Assembly (NCBI RefSeq): GCF_001522545.3
Contig: NC_031779.1
Location: 4,802,460 to 4,866,459 of the forward strand
Length of the DNA stretch: 64,000 nt
Direction: 5' to 3'
From: Parus major
Taxonomy: Eukaryota; Chordata; Aves; Passeriformes; Paridae
Of this stretch, positions 36,801 through 49,388 are shown piece by piece. A program made the position numbers and the translations under genes. How positions within the stretch are numbered: position 1 is the first letter of the stretch; each line of letters begins with the position of its first letter. Below the pieces are notes generated by a model. It was not told the origin of the DNA and searched no databases. It worked only from the letters and a program-made list of their open reading frames with translations.

Positions 36801-39800
36801 CATGTGCTTGGCAAGGTTCTGCACATTGCAAATCCTGAAACTGCTGCATGTGAGCTTCTCCTGTCATTAAACCCTGGCATGACATGTGGCATCCACCCAT
36901 CTGCCCAGGGAGTGCTTGTTCACTCAATAGTGTCACAAAATTACTGTGGTGAGTCATGGCTAAGTGTCCTGAGGTAAACTCCAGCCATGCAGTGTGCTCT
37001 GTGCTCCCTTCAAATTGAAAAACCCACAACTCAAAATCAGCACAAATGGGGTAACTGTTGAAAACTCAATTCTTCAGAGGCTTCAGAGGATGAAATCTTA
37101 TCTCAGATTCACAGACCCTCTCTTAGTTAAGAATGTCTGCCTTATGTGTAAGAACAAACTGGATGAGTTCTATGGTGTTATCATTAAACATCCTTTCTAT
37201 CAGCAAACCTCTGATGGGGCCTAACTCAACTTTTTTCCTGGAGAGAAGGGAAAAAATCCCAATTATTTAATTAGGTCTTCTGTACTCTCAGCTAAAGCTG
37301 ATTTTTTTTTTTCCTGAGATTTTTTTTCCTAGGTAACACTTCCAGTAAATTCTTTTGGTAGAAGCTGCCCACTTTTCATAGTCTATTCTTGTGTGGTAAG
37401 TTCTGCTGGATTTGGTAGCATTGGACAGTGTGGAAAACTGGTCTGACATAGGGTATGGGGCCAGTCCTGTAGAATCTTTTGCTCAAATGTACTCTCTGGT
37501 TGCTTTTACTCAGCATATGGCCTGTTCCTGCTTGAGGAGAAGGGAATAAGAACTGAGAAATGCAAGAGCAGCAATAAAGACTCAGGATTTTCTCTCTTAC
37601 TCCAGTCCCGTTTCTGAACTTCACCAGAGAACTGTATAAATGAGTAATTTTCAGCCTGGAGTACACCCCACAGTAATGACTGGCCTTAGAAAGCATCCTG
37701 CCCTTCTGTGTTTTGAGATGCACATCAAGGGGTTTTTTAAGAAACAGGTTTGTCTCCTTTGATATAAAGAATTTCCTGCTTGCCTTTTCTGTCCATAAAA
37801 CCTTTCTTTCCTCTCCAGGGGCAAGTAATAGTCCCGTGCTGAGCCAAAGGGTGAACATAGACTTATAATCAAGGAGGTGTTGGCAACTAACTACTGGTCT
37901 ATCAACTGCCTGTTAGTACTAACTCATTTTCTTGCAATTTTTAAATTTTCTTTTTTTTTTTAAAATGTCTGGGAGGAACAGGGGAGTGATAATTTTTATT
38001 TTCCATTCTATGCTGGGGAAAGAACTGAACAGGAACATAAAGGCTGATTTAGGGACTGGTTACCATTGAAGAGTGGTTTTACAACTTCTCTTATCTGAAT
38101 AATAATCTTTTCTGTGGTTTTGAGTTTTGTGGGGTAAAGCAAGAAACATTCCTTTATGAGCTGGGCTTGAAATGTGTAGCACTCTGCCATGGTTTTGCAC
38201 ATTGATCTAACAGTTGTAAAACTAGCTCTATGTACACCTAATTTTGTACTTCTTAGGTTACCTTCCTTCTCTTGGGATGGGAAGAAAAGCAAAGAAAAAG
38301 CAAGTAGGTGAACTTCCGATTGGGATGGTTGGTAATTAACTTGTTTGTTTCTCTGTGGGCAAATTTTCCACTGGGGTTTTTACCTATCATCTTGTTTTTA
38401 TAGTCCCTGTAAAAACCATTACTGTTCACGTGACACAGGACTGAGATATTTCATTACTGTTAAGTGCACATACATTAGTAATTGTCAGTCACTAGTGTTG
38501 TCACAAACCTGCACAGGACAGGTTCCTATGCTGAGCCCCAGCTGTTCCTTAGAAGGCTCCTTCAGAAACCTCATTCTCTTCCATGCTCCACTGACCTACA
38601 TGCATCACACAAGAGTGTACTTTGGTTCTTCTGCTCTGCCCTGGTGTTGCAGCGCTTCCCAGCAGTCACATTCTCCTCCTGGTGTGCATGGGGGTGTAGG
38701 TGAGATATGTGGCACGTGCTCCAGGAAGGTATAAAGAATTTCCATGTCTTCTGGCTTTCTGTCCTTCACACTTCTTTATGTTTTAAGTCTTTGCTGCAGA
38801 ATCTGGTGATGAGACATTCCTGCAGGTAATGTTTCCGGGGAGCTGTTCCTTCATTTCCAGTTGTATTCATCAGGAAGGGTGAACCTGGGAAGCTTTGACA
38901 CAGGTATGAACTGTGCCATTGTGCTATTACTCAAATGTGAAGTGTTCTGTGGTTTTTTCAGTGCTTTTTTCCTCCTGCACAGTTTTGCTGCTAGTGGAAA
39001 TGTAATCATTTATACTGAAGTGTTTGCAGAAGCAGTCTGGCCTTCTTTAATACTCAATGGAGAGTGGTAGGGTTAGGTTTGGGAGTCCTGTGACTGTATA
39101 ATGAGTGCAGGCCTCTAATCTGGACACCTGTGTTAGATGGCTCCTGTGTTAGATGGCACTAACGGTCTCTGAAGAGATTAAGTTGTGTGTGTGGTTAACC
39201 ATGTATCCACCCATGGCAGAAACCTGAGTGAAGTCCATATAGCCTCATTCCCAGACCTGTCCATGCTCTGAAGCTGAGGATTCCTAGGGAATGGGGTTGC
39301 TCCCTGTAGCCTCTTGGTTCCAAAGGCAGGCTTTCAATTCTCTTCTGTGCCATGCCTTTATTTAATACAAGTGCGTTCTCTCATGTTCTTCAATGAATCA
39401 GTGTTGAAAACTTCTATTCTGTCCATCTAGGGGGAGAAATCAGATAATCTTTCTGCAACAATGTTCACATAACGGTCCAGCTTTCCTCTCAATGTGTTTG
39501 GTAACCCCATTAATGTAACAGGAGCTACATGTGCATACAGGGAATAATGGTCTCCAAAATCCCTATGGCAACTGCTAATTCAGTGTGACCAATGTATAAT
39601 TTCTGCTTCAGGTCTGAAGCAGTCTTTGGACCTTTAAGTTAGTCTTATAGCCATGCTTAGAACGGCCTTTTTGCAAATTCAAATAATGATGTATAAATTT
39701 TAGCATGATTGTGTTTAGTTCATTAAGAATTTTAAAAAAACTTAAGGTAGTAGTAAACTGTTCAGATTTATGCTCCATTTGCTAGAATTGAATGTGTAAA

Positions 39801-42800
39801 CTCAGTATATTAACTTTACCTAAAGCAACTAAATATTGATCAAAAAATCTATCTTTTATGGCTAGATGCTAATGGAGACCTTTGAAGATTTCTTAGTGGA
39901 GAAAACTTGTTTGTTCCAAGTTGTATCACAGAGATGGCAACATGCCATTAGGCACTTTGGTGTCCTGTGCAATGAGAATAGCAAACTTTTTCCTGGCAAG
40001 AATAATCAGTAGTATTCTAAGAGTTGTTCATAGTGGTTTTTTTTCATGGGGCAGTAAAATAACTTCTCTTATGAGCCAATAGATGAAAATATTCCTAAGT
40101 AATGTTCTTCTTATGTACATTTTGGTGAGAATTGGGTACCTAATATCTTTAGGCAATATTGAGAACTCCAGAGTTGTCTGCTTGTCCAGGCTTTGTTTAA
40201 ATCTCTTGGTCTCAGATGTGTTCAGAATTTGAGTTCCAGGGGCAGTTAATATGTTAAAAGGGAAGTATTGTAATTTCAGTCACTGGGGGTCATTTTAATA
40301 ACTTGCTCCTTTGGATTTTCCCACTGAGGATAGCAGAAGCCCACCACCGTTGTCCTATTGTAGTGTCTCTTCACCTAGAAGTCTTTTTTTCTTTACATCT
40401 TTCTGAGTCTCTTCAGCTTCTGCTCATAGATAGCATTTTCGGGCTGAACACAATAATCCAGAAGAAAATTTACCTTTCAGTAGCAAAATATTTGACATTG
40501 CTACTGCCTCTGAAAGACAGTGTTTTCTTTTCTCTTTCCAAGGCTCCTGCAAACTGAGCAGAATGTATCTCCCACTTTTAATTCTTTGTAAAAGAATTTA
40601 GTTCCTAAATTTAAATTTTAGTTACTAAAATTTGTAGTTTCTTTCTTTTCAAACCAATTGTCACAAGTCTGCTAATTGGTTCTATGATTTTTGGAACAGT
40701 ATTGCTGTGCCTTTGCATAGATATAAAAAATACATTAGGAGCTTGCAATTCAGTAGGAGTCAGGAGTGGACAAAGATGTTCGTTCACTACTGTTGGTTTA
40801 TCTGGTAAATGAACAAGTCCCCTGTTTGACAGTAATCTGGTAATGAAAGGGTAGTGCTCTATTAAAGAAAGCTGAGATGATCCTCATTACTGGATTATTG
40901 TCCATGTCCAGAACTGAGTCTTCCAAGTGCTCTGTCATAGCACATAGGCAGTTATCTTCTTCTACAAGTTCTAAATGTTGTACTGAAAGACCTTTCTGTT
41001 CGTGGAGACACAGTGGATTAGGAAGTTTACTCCTCTCCTGAAATATCAGCTAAAACTGTGGTCACTCTCACAAAACAAAACTTTCTCTTATTATTTATAA
41101 ATCAGGAATGCTTACTGTGTTCCTTGTGCATGTAGTACTGACCTTTTAGCCACTCGAGTTAGAAATAAGAAATAAAAAAAATTAAATTGGAATGTCATGG
41201 CACCTTTGTCTGTGGCAAACAACTTCCAGATCTATTTTTCTCTACACTAAACTGCAAAGGCATTGTAGATTTGCTTCAAGTTTCAGTGGAGAAGTGTAAT
41301 GCCATGGTGATTCTGTTCTGTACTAGGTTTCACTGCAGAATTAACTCCAAAACACCTGTAGACCAAATCTTCTTGCATGCTACATAAAAAATGTGTTGCT
41401 AATTATGTGGGTGGCATTTGTTAGTCTGCTTGTGAGTGTCAGGAACCGTATTGTATTGTTTTTAAAGTCTCTGAAGGTTGATAACAATCTGTCTTTAACT
41501 GTAAAATAGTAATCTGGTGTAATGATGGGAGAAATAAACTTCCCAGCTGACCTGACAGAAAAACACGTTCTTGTTGAACAGATATGAACAGAGTCAACAA
41601 GCCATAAAAGCATTTGGCTATCAAGAAATGATGCTGGTTTCAGTGACACTTAATAATAATAATATTTTAAAAACCATATTAATTAGGAACTAACATCATC
41701 TCAGTCCCAGTCTCACAGGTGAGGAGGAAGAAGAGGTAACCAGCTTGATTTCTTGCTCAGTCCTATCATGTCCTGGCCTGCAGCGTATGCTCTTTAAACA
41801 GTGCAGGATTGAGCAGCAAAAATTCTGAAGATTTGGTTTCTATAAACATAAGAAGGGAAAGCAACAACTCATAGTAACCCTAATTTATGTACTATCAGCT
41901 ACAGCTACTCAAAACCAGCTAAAAATAGTTATACCCCTCCTTTTTAGTTCAATTTAAATATTTCAAAGTATTTATAATGTAAGTATGTCCTTCTTCCCTT
42001 TTTAATTGGCCTTCTTGTCTGTGGTTTTATTTATTTAAAGCTTTAATTTATATCTACAATTAAAGAAGATTTTTCCTAAGACTTCAAGGAAATATTTTTC
42101 TGTGGATATTGTATTTTAAAATAGAATAATATGTCTTATTAAGAGGTACTTCATTAGAAACTCTTCCAGGTGCTACAGACCTACCATCAAAGTATCACTA
42201 AGAGCTATTTCTTGTATAGCCATATATATATAACCATATATAACCATACAAAGATGACTAGAAGAGTTTCTCTTGGGGATAGTTGACCGCGTTTCCATTT
42301 TATTAGGAAAAGCTAGAGTTTCTGAAAAACTTTCTGCTGGACTCTAAGCATAAATATCTCTTTATCTTAGTATGTAAGATGAAACTGCTGTCTGCCCATT
42401 TGCATCTAGTCCCTAATGATCTTGTAGACGGGTATTAGCAGAAATAAGAGCTCTGTATGTTGTTCTTACCATTTATATTCAGTATCAGTTGTAATGGAAA
42501 GGGATCCAATTTGCATTTCTGTTGGATATAGTTTAAATTGTGGTTTATAGCTTGTCTTTAACAGTTTTGCTTCAGTTTCCATGTCTTCTGAAGGGGGAGA
42601 TTAGAGTGTATGCTTCACTATATTAAAGACAAAAGACATGGTATAGAAACAAAGTTATTTTATATAGGCAAAATACCTAACAGACCAATGAAACTTGATT
42701 AGATACCTTATTCCACATTTTTTTTGGTCATATATATGTGTATTTACATATTTTTTGTTAGCTTCAGCACATCTGTGGTCCTCTAAAGAACTTCCTGCAT

Positions 42801-43054
42801 TCAATGAGGTGTAGAAATGTGGGTAGGCTAAAGAAAAAAGTATGATGGATGAAGAAAACATCAAAGTATGTCAAGGAGATATACAGTAAATGCTGTGGAG
42901 GAAACCTCATTCCCCAAGCTGAGCATTTAGCAGATTTTCACTTATTTTATCTGCTAAATGTTATGAATTCTGTGTTTATATAATTTTCTACAAAATAGCT
43001 TTTTCCCATGAAAATTTGGAAGTATGCTGTTAGACTGGATTTATGTTATCAGAC
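33811..43054. other. gene-poor AT-rich region
   Basis: No recognisable gene, RNA or mobile element over about 9 kb. The longest frame (37376-37858, minus strand, 160 codons) lacks any family feature. The stretch may contain regulatory DNA or unrecognised old repeats. Confidence 0.45.
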
Positions 43055-43218
43055 ATAAGGGTGGTCAGGCCCTGGCACATATTACCCAAGGGACCTGTGG
43101 CTGCCCCATCCCTGGAAGTGTCCAAGGCAAGGTTGGATGGGACTTGGAGCAACCTGGCAGAGGGTTGGAACTGTAAGTCCTTTAAAAGACCCTTTCAACC
43201 CAAAATATTCTGTGATAC
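43055..43218 (+). mobile_element. CR1 LINE 3'-end fragment
   Basis: CCCATCCCTGGAAGTGTCCAAGGCAAGGTTGGATGGGACTTGGAGCAACCTGG is unmistakable plus-strand CR1, ending with CCCTTTCAACCCAAAATATTCTGTGATAC. Immediately followed by the probable LTR. Confidence 0.93.
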
Positions 43219-43229
43219 CAGATCACTTA

Positions 43230-44095
43230 CCCCACAATGGGAACCTCTCTACTTCTACAGTCGTGTTATGCTGACAGTCACCCACGTTGGTTTTGACAAT
43301 ACTACTTTAATTTTGTCCCCCCGTGTCTGTGGCTGGTCACAGAGAAGATACAACAGATTTTGCAGGCAGTGTCAGTCATATGCACACTTCCCTTCTCTCG
43401 CAGCCTGGAAATTTAAGGTCTTTGAATGACTTAGCGATCTCTGGGTTCCTGAACCTTGCATACTGGACTGCTTGCACACTGCTTGTTGTATTGTGTTGTT
43501 TTGCTCCCCATTGTATTGTGTTTAATGGTTTGCTCCCCTCTCCCCTCTGTTTTTGTTACAATGTGTTATCCCAGTTGTCACTTCTTCTATGTTCCCCCTA
43601 GCCCCCCTCCTCTGGGCCTTGTCTGTCACCTGGCTACTCCTCCCAGCTTCTGGAAAACTCAGGAAGAGTCGTTGAGTGATAAAGCAGGGACAGAGGAGGT
43701 CTCTCCCCAAACATCCTCATTTGTTCTCTCAAATGCCCCTCCAACCCTGTCACACTCCCCACTTCTTCCCTATTGATTTGTGGTCTGTCCCTCCCTTCAT
43801 TCCTCCCCGTACTTAAACTGTTGATGCCCCTTGGCATCAACGAGCCTTGGGGGCTCTCTTGGAGCAGCACCCCTGAGGCTTGAAGTCCCTGTAGGGACAG
43901 AATAAACCTTGGGTTTCTGCCCTCCTTGAGAACCTGACTCCCACCTCCTCCGTCATTGTGACAATCTCTTCTGATAAGGGGGAAATCCCTAGCCGCTACT
44001 CCTGTTCAGGGGATTTGGAGGTGTCTCCCTGCAGGTCAGCGGTGTCTGGCTAGTCTGGATGGGTGGAGTAGTCACTCCAAAAGGGACACCACAAC
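43230..44095 (+). mobile_element. probable LTR / endogenous retrovirus remnant
   Basis: A block with base composition unlike its surroundings (C- and CT-rich). Towards its end it has a TTAAA-type box (about 43813), an AATAAA at 43901-43906, a short T/C-rich R-U5-like stretch and an end resembling GGGACACCACAACA. This order fits an avian retroviral LTR. The left limit is unclear and the left part could be unrelated unique DNA. No intact viral gene is present. Confidence 0.4.
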
Positions 44096-44680
44096 ACCTG
44101 CTTTCTAATTTAAAAGGGAGATGTTCAGATAGCACATTGCAGTATTTGTTGCATCTCTTTGGTCTAGAGAATATTGTTTCTTGAATCTGTTCCTATCACT
44201 ATTTTTGGAGATACTACCATTTCCATGAAGGCAGAATATAATGGCCCCCCAAAGCATACTTCACCTAAATCCAGCATCTCTGCATTTTCACACTTCATCT
44301 GGGACTTCGTTAAAAACATGATTGTTTTCCCATAATGGTGGCATAAAAGAAAATTTTGGTTGTAGGAAGAAAAGATGAAGAATGAGGAACATTCAGGCCT
44401 CAAAGGATATCCTCTTCTTGCACGTACCTGGCCAACCTTTCCTTGGCTAAGCCCTTCAGACTTTTGCTGGCATCTCTGGCTTTGCCTGACAGACAGACAA
44501 CTGGCCAGTTCTGACGTGGTGCTGGAGCCAGCTAGCTCTCCCTCAGCTCCGTGACGGGAACACACCTCAGGAGCAGGATGAGCCGAGGTGCAGCTTAGAG
44601 CCGAGCTCTATGGCACTTCAGGCTGGTCAGGCACAGTGTGGCGGCAAGAATGAGGGGAGGTCTTTGTATGGGTTTAGTTG
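44096..44680. other. unassigned stretch between LTR-like DNA and the tandem repeat
   Basis: No gene seen. Base composition is mixed, with a GC-richer part at 44480-44640. It could be further retroviral remnant, since it lies between an LTR-like block and a repeat, but no retroviral motif is recognised. Confidence 0.3.
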
Positions 44681-45070
44681 AATTTAATCGGCAAAGGACC
44701 CAGGGACAAAAGATGAAAGACACAAGCTGTGCAGCATCTTACATATGGGGAGGAGTAAGGAGCAGACACAGATCATTGACAAATAGGGACGACTTAGGGG
44801 AGGATTTTAAGGTGCAGCTTACAAAGCACAAACCAATGGGGAAGCTTAGGGGGCAGGAACAGTTTAACACAACCCAATGGGGTATCAAATATAATATGAC
44901 CGACAGGGAGGATTCCAGAACAAAGGGTAGGTACTAAGTAAAACTGACAGGGAAGGATCTGGATAAAGGGGTAGGGTTACAGTGACTGATAAGGAAGGTA
45001 CTGGAAAAAGGGGTTGGGATACAATGATTGATGGCAGTGAAGAGGAGGGTACAACTTGGAGCAAACCAAC
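44680..45070. repeat. degenerate tandem repeat of about 44 bp
   Basis: At least three related units of about 42-44 bases run one after another at about 44898-45027. Each has the order GACAGGGAAGGAT, a purine-rich AAAGGGGTAGGG part and a TACAGTGA-like end. Weaker relatives extend left (for example AACCAATGGGGAAGCTTAGG and AACCCAATGGGG at about 44831 and 44872) and right to about 45060. The strand is strongly purine-rich. It may be a minisatellite or an internal repeat of an endogenous retrovirus. Confidence 0.65.
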
Positions 45071-46530
45071 ATCAAAAGGGGAAAACAGAAAAATTTATAC
45101 AACAAACTTTGAGTTTATTAAACAAAAACACACCACCACACAGTTCCTTTGCAGTGACCATGTAAATGAGTCCCCAGCTCTGTGTCACCACTTGGCTAAC
45201 TAGAGTCTTCAGATCACACTGCATTTCAATATCTTCCACTATATTCTTTGGCTACTTTTAGAGTATCTTCAGTCCTGAGAGCTCTAGAGCAGCCACCACC
45301 TGAGGGTTACATACTCACTAATTAATTTCCTTTGCAAGGCAAATGGACTAGAGCTTTCAGCAAAACTCTGCTAAACTGTTCTTTCTTTTACAGACAGAAC
45401 TCTCATTGGCAGGGAATCACCTGTAGGACAATCTGTATAGACAGTCACATTGAGAAAAAGAAAAATATATGTCTTTCTGTAATTATGGGTCTTTTTTGAG
45501 TGTGTTATCCATACATTTCACAATTTATTTTTCTTTGCCACATTTAAAGAATGCTGGACTTTGCACTGCTGAAAAAACAAGGAACTGCTCTGCTCATGGG
45601 TTTTTTTGTTTTGTTTTGTTTTGGAGTGAAGTAATCTATCATGAACATAAAGAATTTCTGTAAGGAGAATAGAGAGTGAGAGGGGCAACTAAACAGAGTT
45701 CATTTTATGCAGGCTCAAAACAGTATTGGACAAAACTGTTCTGGTTTTTGCCTGTCATGGTTTGCCAAAAGGTAATAGCTCAATGCATTTAAAGCAGTAG
45801 GTCATATGTACCACTGTTGGGAACCTTTACAAATGTTTTATTCCTGTCCTTCGCATTGGCTGCAGAGGGAAATATTTTTCAAAGGCATGATGAGATTCTT
45901 TTGGGGGTATCAACAATATTCTAAACTGGTTTTGGTTCTATCAGAGAGCTGAATCTGGTTTTCTTCCCTATCAACCATCAACCCTCACTTGCTTATGATA
46001 TGAAAATGCATATCTGCAAGACTGTCTTTGCATGCTACCAAATGTACTTTGGTTGTTGGTGCAAAATGCATTACATTGTTTACAGTTGGTGTTTCTTACT
46101 GATTTAGGGTTGCTGTATCTTTTACTGGTTGCACATCGTCAGTAGTAGACTGATTTCAGGTGAGAATTCTTGGTGTTTCTAGATAAGGAGGCCTCTTTTG
46201 CATAGGGACAGGTTCACCTGTGATTTTTTTTCCCTTCTATCCCACGTATTTTGTTCTTAGTCTTGCATATTTCTGGTTTTGTCGTAGTAAAGTGAAAAAA
46301 ATCGAGTGCTTAGTTCTAGAAGTGTACTCCTTATTCCATTTCCTTTTCAAATCTTATGTTATTGGAAGAGTAACAGTGAAAAGCTGCTTTGGCGTTGGGA
46401 AGGTAGATTTAACCGAGTGAGACAGAACACACCTGTGTGCATACTGGAATAGCTGGAACCAGGTTAGTTGAGAAGTTACTGTAGCCTGAAATAGACTTTC
46501 ATGTCGAAATAAAAGGCACACCGAAAGCAG
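45071..46530. other. noncoding stretch before the orphan CpG island
   Basis: AT-rich DNA with a TTTTG-repeat stretch (about 45603-45622). No exon or repeat family is recognised. Confidence 0.45.
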
Positions 46531-46538
46531 TAACTTAC

Positions 46539-46800
46539 TGTAACGTACCCCACTTTGAGTGGGCGAAAGGGGGCATGATGATTTCCAGAACGAGGATGGA
46601 AACGGAAAGGAAGCAACGCTTCCCATCTCCCCCTGCCGCGGGACATCGCGGGGCGGAGGAGCGCTCGTGGTGCAGGGGCGGCTGGGGGCCGTTCCCGGCC
46701 GTTCTTTGCCGCCGGCATCGTCCAGGAGAGCCGAGGCCACGGTCATCCAGCGCCGTCGAGGGAAGGGGGAAGGAAGGGGGAAGGAAGGCGGCGGCCCCGC
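46539..46800 (-). other. candidate first exon, minus strand
   Basis: Ends at 46539 with the donor GTAAGT. An ATG at 46574-46576 (complement) opens a frame MPPFAHSKWGTL that leaves in phase 2. The left-going transcript would run toward 22.9 kb and 13.3 kb. The 5' limit is unknown. No protein family is recognised. Confidence 0.3.
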
Positions 46801-46928
46801 GGGCGGCCCCGGGCAGGGCTGTGCCGGGGGCTCGGCGCTGCTGCCGCGGGGGCGGAGCGGGGCGGAGCGCGGCTCCCCGGGCCGCTGCGGGCAGCCAGGG
46901 GAGGGAGGGCCCTGCGGCCGGTGACTTC

Positions 46929-47171
46929 ATGGGAAGGAGGCGGTGGCGGCGGGAGGTGGGTCTCGCTTTCCGTCTCCTGGTGCCGTCTGTAGGGCGGGCG
47001 AGAGGCGGCCGCTACGCCGGGCAGCGCGGGCGGGGGGACAGCGGTGACGGAAAGCGGCAGCTGGGGGGGGGACGGCAGTGCTGGGTCGACTCCCTCCCCC
47101 CCTTCCCCCTCCCGGCCGGAGGAAGATGGAACTCCGCTAGTGAGGGCTTGCGGGAGGAGCAGCGGGAGCAG
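46929..47171 (+). other. candidate first exon, plus strand
   Basis: Ends at 47171 with the donor GTAAGA. A frame from ATG at 46929 (MGRRRWRREVG) stays open for 81 codons and leaves in phase 0, but open frames are expected in such GC-rich DNA. A second ATG at about 47126 is followed by a stop after four codons. The exon may be entirely 5' UTR. It does not contain the MGSK start I would expect if it were the first coding exon of MYO1E. Confidence 0.35.
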
Positions 47172-49388
47172 GTAAGAGCTGCTACTCCTCCTCCCGCGCC
47201 CGGGCTGCGAGCGGCGGGCGGGCGGGCCGGTGTCATCGGCGCAGGTGGCACAGGTGGGCCCGGCCCTGCCGCGTCCTTGCCCGCAGGCTGCCCGCGCCGC
47301 CCCGGCCGCAGAAGTTCCCGCTGTGCGGAGCTGCGGGCGGACAGCCTGAGGGCAGCGCCCTCGGCCGCAGCCCGTCAGGGCAAAGCCGGGCGCTCAGAAG
47401 CGCCTCCCGCCCCGTGCCTCGGCTTGGCGTGGCGGGGATGCGGGTAGGGCTGCCGGCTCTGCCCCCGCCCCGTCTCCCCCGGCTCATTGATGAGCTCCGG
47501 GAAGGGCTTCTGCATTGCAGACTCGATTCGCTCCTGCATTCGCGGCTTCAGCCTGTACAAGGAGCCTGTTCCCTGGCCGGCTGGTTCGGTGCTGCTTGGG
47601 CAAGAGGCCGATTCAGGCAGTTAGTATATCCTTCTGTGTTTCTTGGACCATGTCAGGACATTTGCGGGGAGATTGACCTCATTTGATAACTATTAGATGT
47701 ACATGTGATATTTGTTCTTCTGAAACAGCTACAAAAGGATGTCTGCCTGGATTTGTATGAATAATGCTTATTAAGAGTTTGCAGGCTGCAATATAGTGCA
47801 GCAAGATATAATGTGCATATAAAACATAATGCAGTGAGGCACACGACCTTACATAATCTAAATTTAAAAAGCTCACTACCCCTACGCTCACCCTGGAGCT
47901 TGTAGGAATATGTCTGTTCTGAGCGCTTTCTGGAGATTTGTTCGGTACCTGTCTGACATAAAGATGCAGCGTGCCCTATGAGCCAGTGCTGAAAATAAAA
48001 GAATAAATTGTTGACTACTTTTGCTGTAGTTCTGTCACAGTAAGTTCCTCGTTGCTGGTCAGTGTCTCTCACACACACTGATATTCATGCCTACATGGGC
48101 ATACACAGCTCCCACAGCCAGAGGGAATGGTCTCTTCTGTTGTCCCTTGGAGGTGCCTTTAAATTGACAGGCTAAAACACTGTCATATTTTAATAAACTC
48201 TTGAGGCTTCTCTCCCTAGATCTGAATAATGCTGCATTTCCTAGCATATGGATATAAATTTAATGTAAACAGAGAGAAACCTTTCAGACTTTTCATTTGA
48301 CCTTCACCATCTCAGACAAATACTCAAAACTGATGATCAGGGAAAAAGTATTTTGGAAAGGCCTGGTTTAAAATATGTTGCTGGATGCAATGTATGCAAT
48401 TCATACCATATCTAGGATGACACACAGCCAATGTTCTGAGCTCTGTATCAAAGGGAACTAATGTCTGATAAATTTGGCCCACATTTTATTTTAATTCAGT
48501 CCTTACAGATGACATTGACTTTAATAAAGGTTGCTATGGCACAGATTTAAAGAAAATTGTATTAAGCTTCTGGAATTGAAAATGCTGTTGATAGGAAAAG
48601 TGTTGTTTTGTTATTTACAATCTGTTATTAAAATATGAGTGTGTTAGCTGTTGAGGCTGGATCTGGCTCTGTTTTCTGCTTGTTGGTGTGAATTGACTAA
48701 ATGGTCTCCTTTCTATGGATGGAGGCCAGATTTTTCCCTGGTATGACTGTGCTGCTCACACAGGGGCAAGCTAGACTTTTCCCATTTGAATCTGGAATAT
48801 AGATGAATATCAGTGCCTAGCAGCCTCTGGAACACTTTCTATTAGAAGGCTGTATGCTTTTGCTAAAGCTGTAACATTGGTACGGAGTACAGAGTCTCTG
48901 TGGGCTGTTTGTGCCCACACAGCAGCAATCGTGCTATGACATGGGGTAGCCATGACACCTTTGTGAGTCTGGCTCTTTTGTGATACTACATTTTCATGTC
49001 TCTAGTTTTTACAAGAAACTCAGTCATGTTCAGGACAGCTTAATTCAGGTATAATGTAACAACTGATAAGGGAATGAGGCCAGGTAGGGGTCAGGTCTTA
49101 TAGAGTTATATTTTTGTGGATAGTGTAAAAGTAACTGATTGCTTAACCATAATGCATCTGTTTTTGGGAAAGGTTGGTTTTTGGTTTGGGGTTTTTTTGC
49201 GAATGGATTCTGGAAGATTTTAGTCTTGGTTTAATCAATACAAATTCATGTAATGGTGATGGTGGCTGGATGTTACAGGCTCCAAGGAAGCGTGTAATGA
49301 GCAGGTAGAAAGGTACTTAGTCCTTCCCTAGTTAGCCTAACTCTGCATCTTTCACTTCCCTGCATCTCTCTTATTGTCATGTTGGCAG

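Larger units (their letters stand above)
46539..47500. promoter_or_regulatory. orphan CpG island, candidate bidirectional promoter
   Basis: About 950 bases of CpG-dense DNA in an AT-rich setting, with GC boxes at about 46848-46864 (GGGGGCGG, GCGGGGCGG). Consensus donors point away from its centre on both strands: ACA followed by GTAAGT on the minus strand (last exon base 46539), and GAGCAG followed by GTAAGA on the plus strand (last exon base 47171). By human synteny (GTF2A2, GCNT3, FAM81A, MYO1E, the last two head to head) it could be the FAM81A/MYO1E promoter, but I find no coding exon of either gene here. A noncoding RNA pair or an upstream GCNT3 promoter is also possible. Confidence 0.6.

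Noticed and set aside
37376..37858. 160-codon frame on the minus strand in AT-rich DNA
   Set aside because: The longest frame in its region, but with no recognisable motif, splice context or CpG promoter. It is compatible with chance over tens of kilobases; a protein search could overturn this.
46535..47447. Long open frames on both strands over the orphan CpG island (up to 290 codons)
   Set aside because: Stop codons are rare in GC-rich DNA. The products are Arg/Gly/Pro/Ala-rich without domain features, and the frames run across splice donors.
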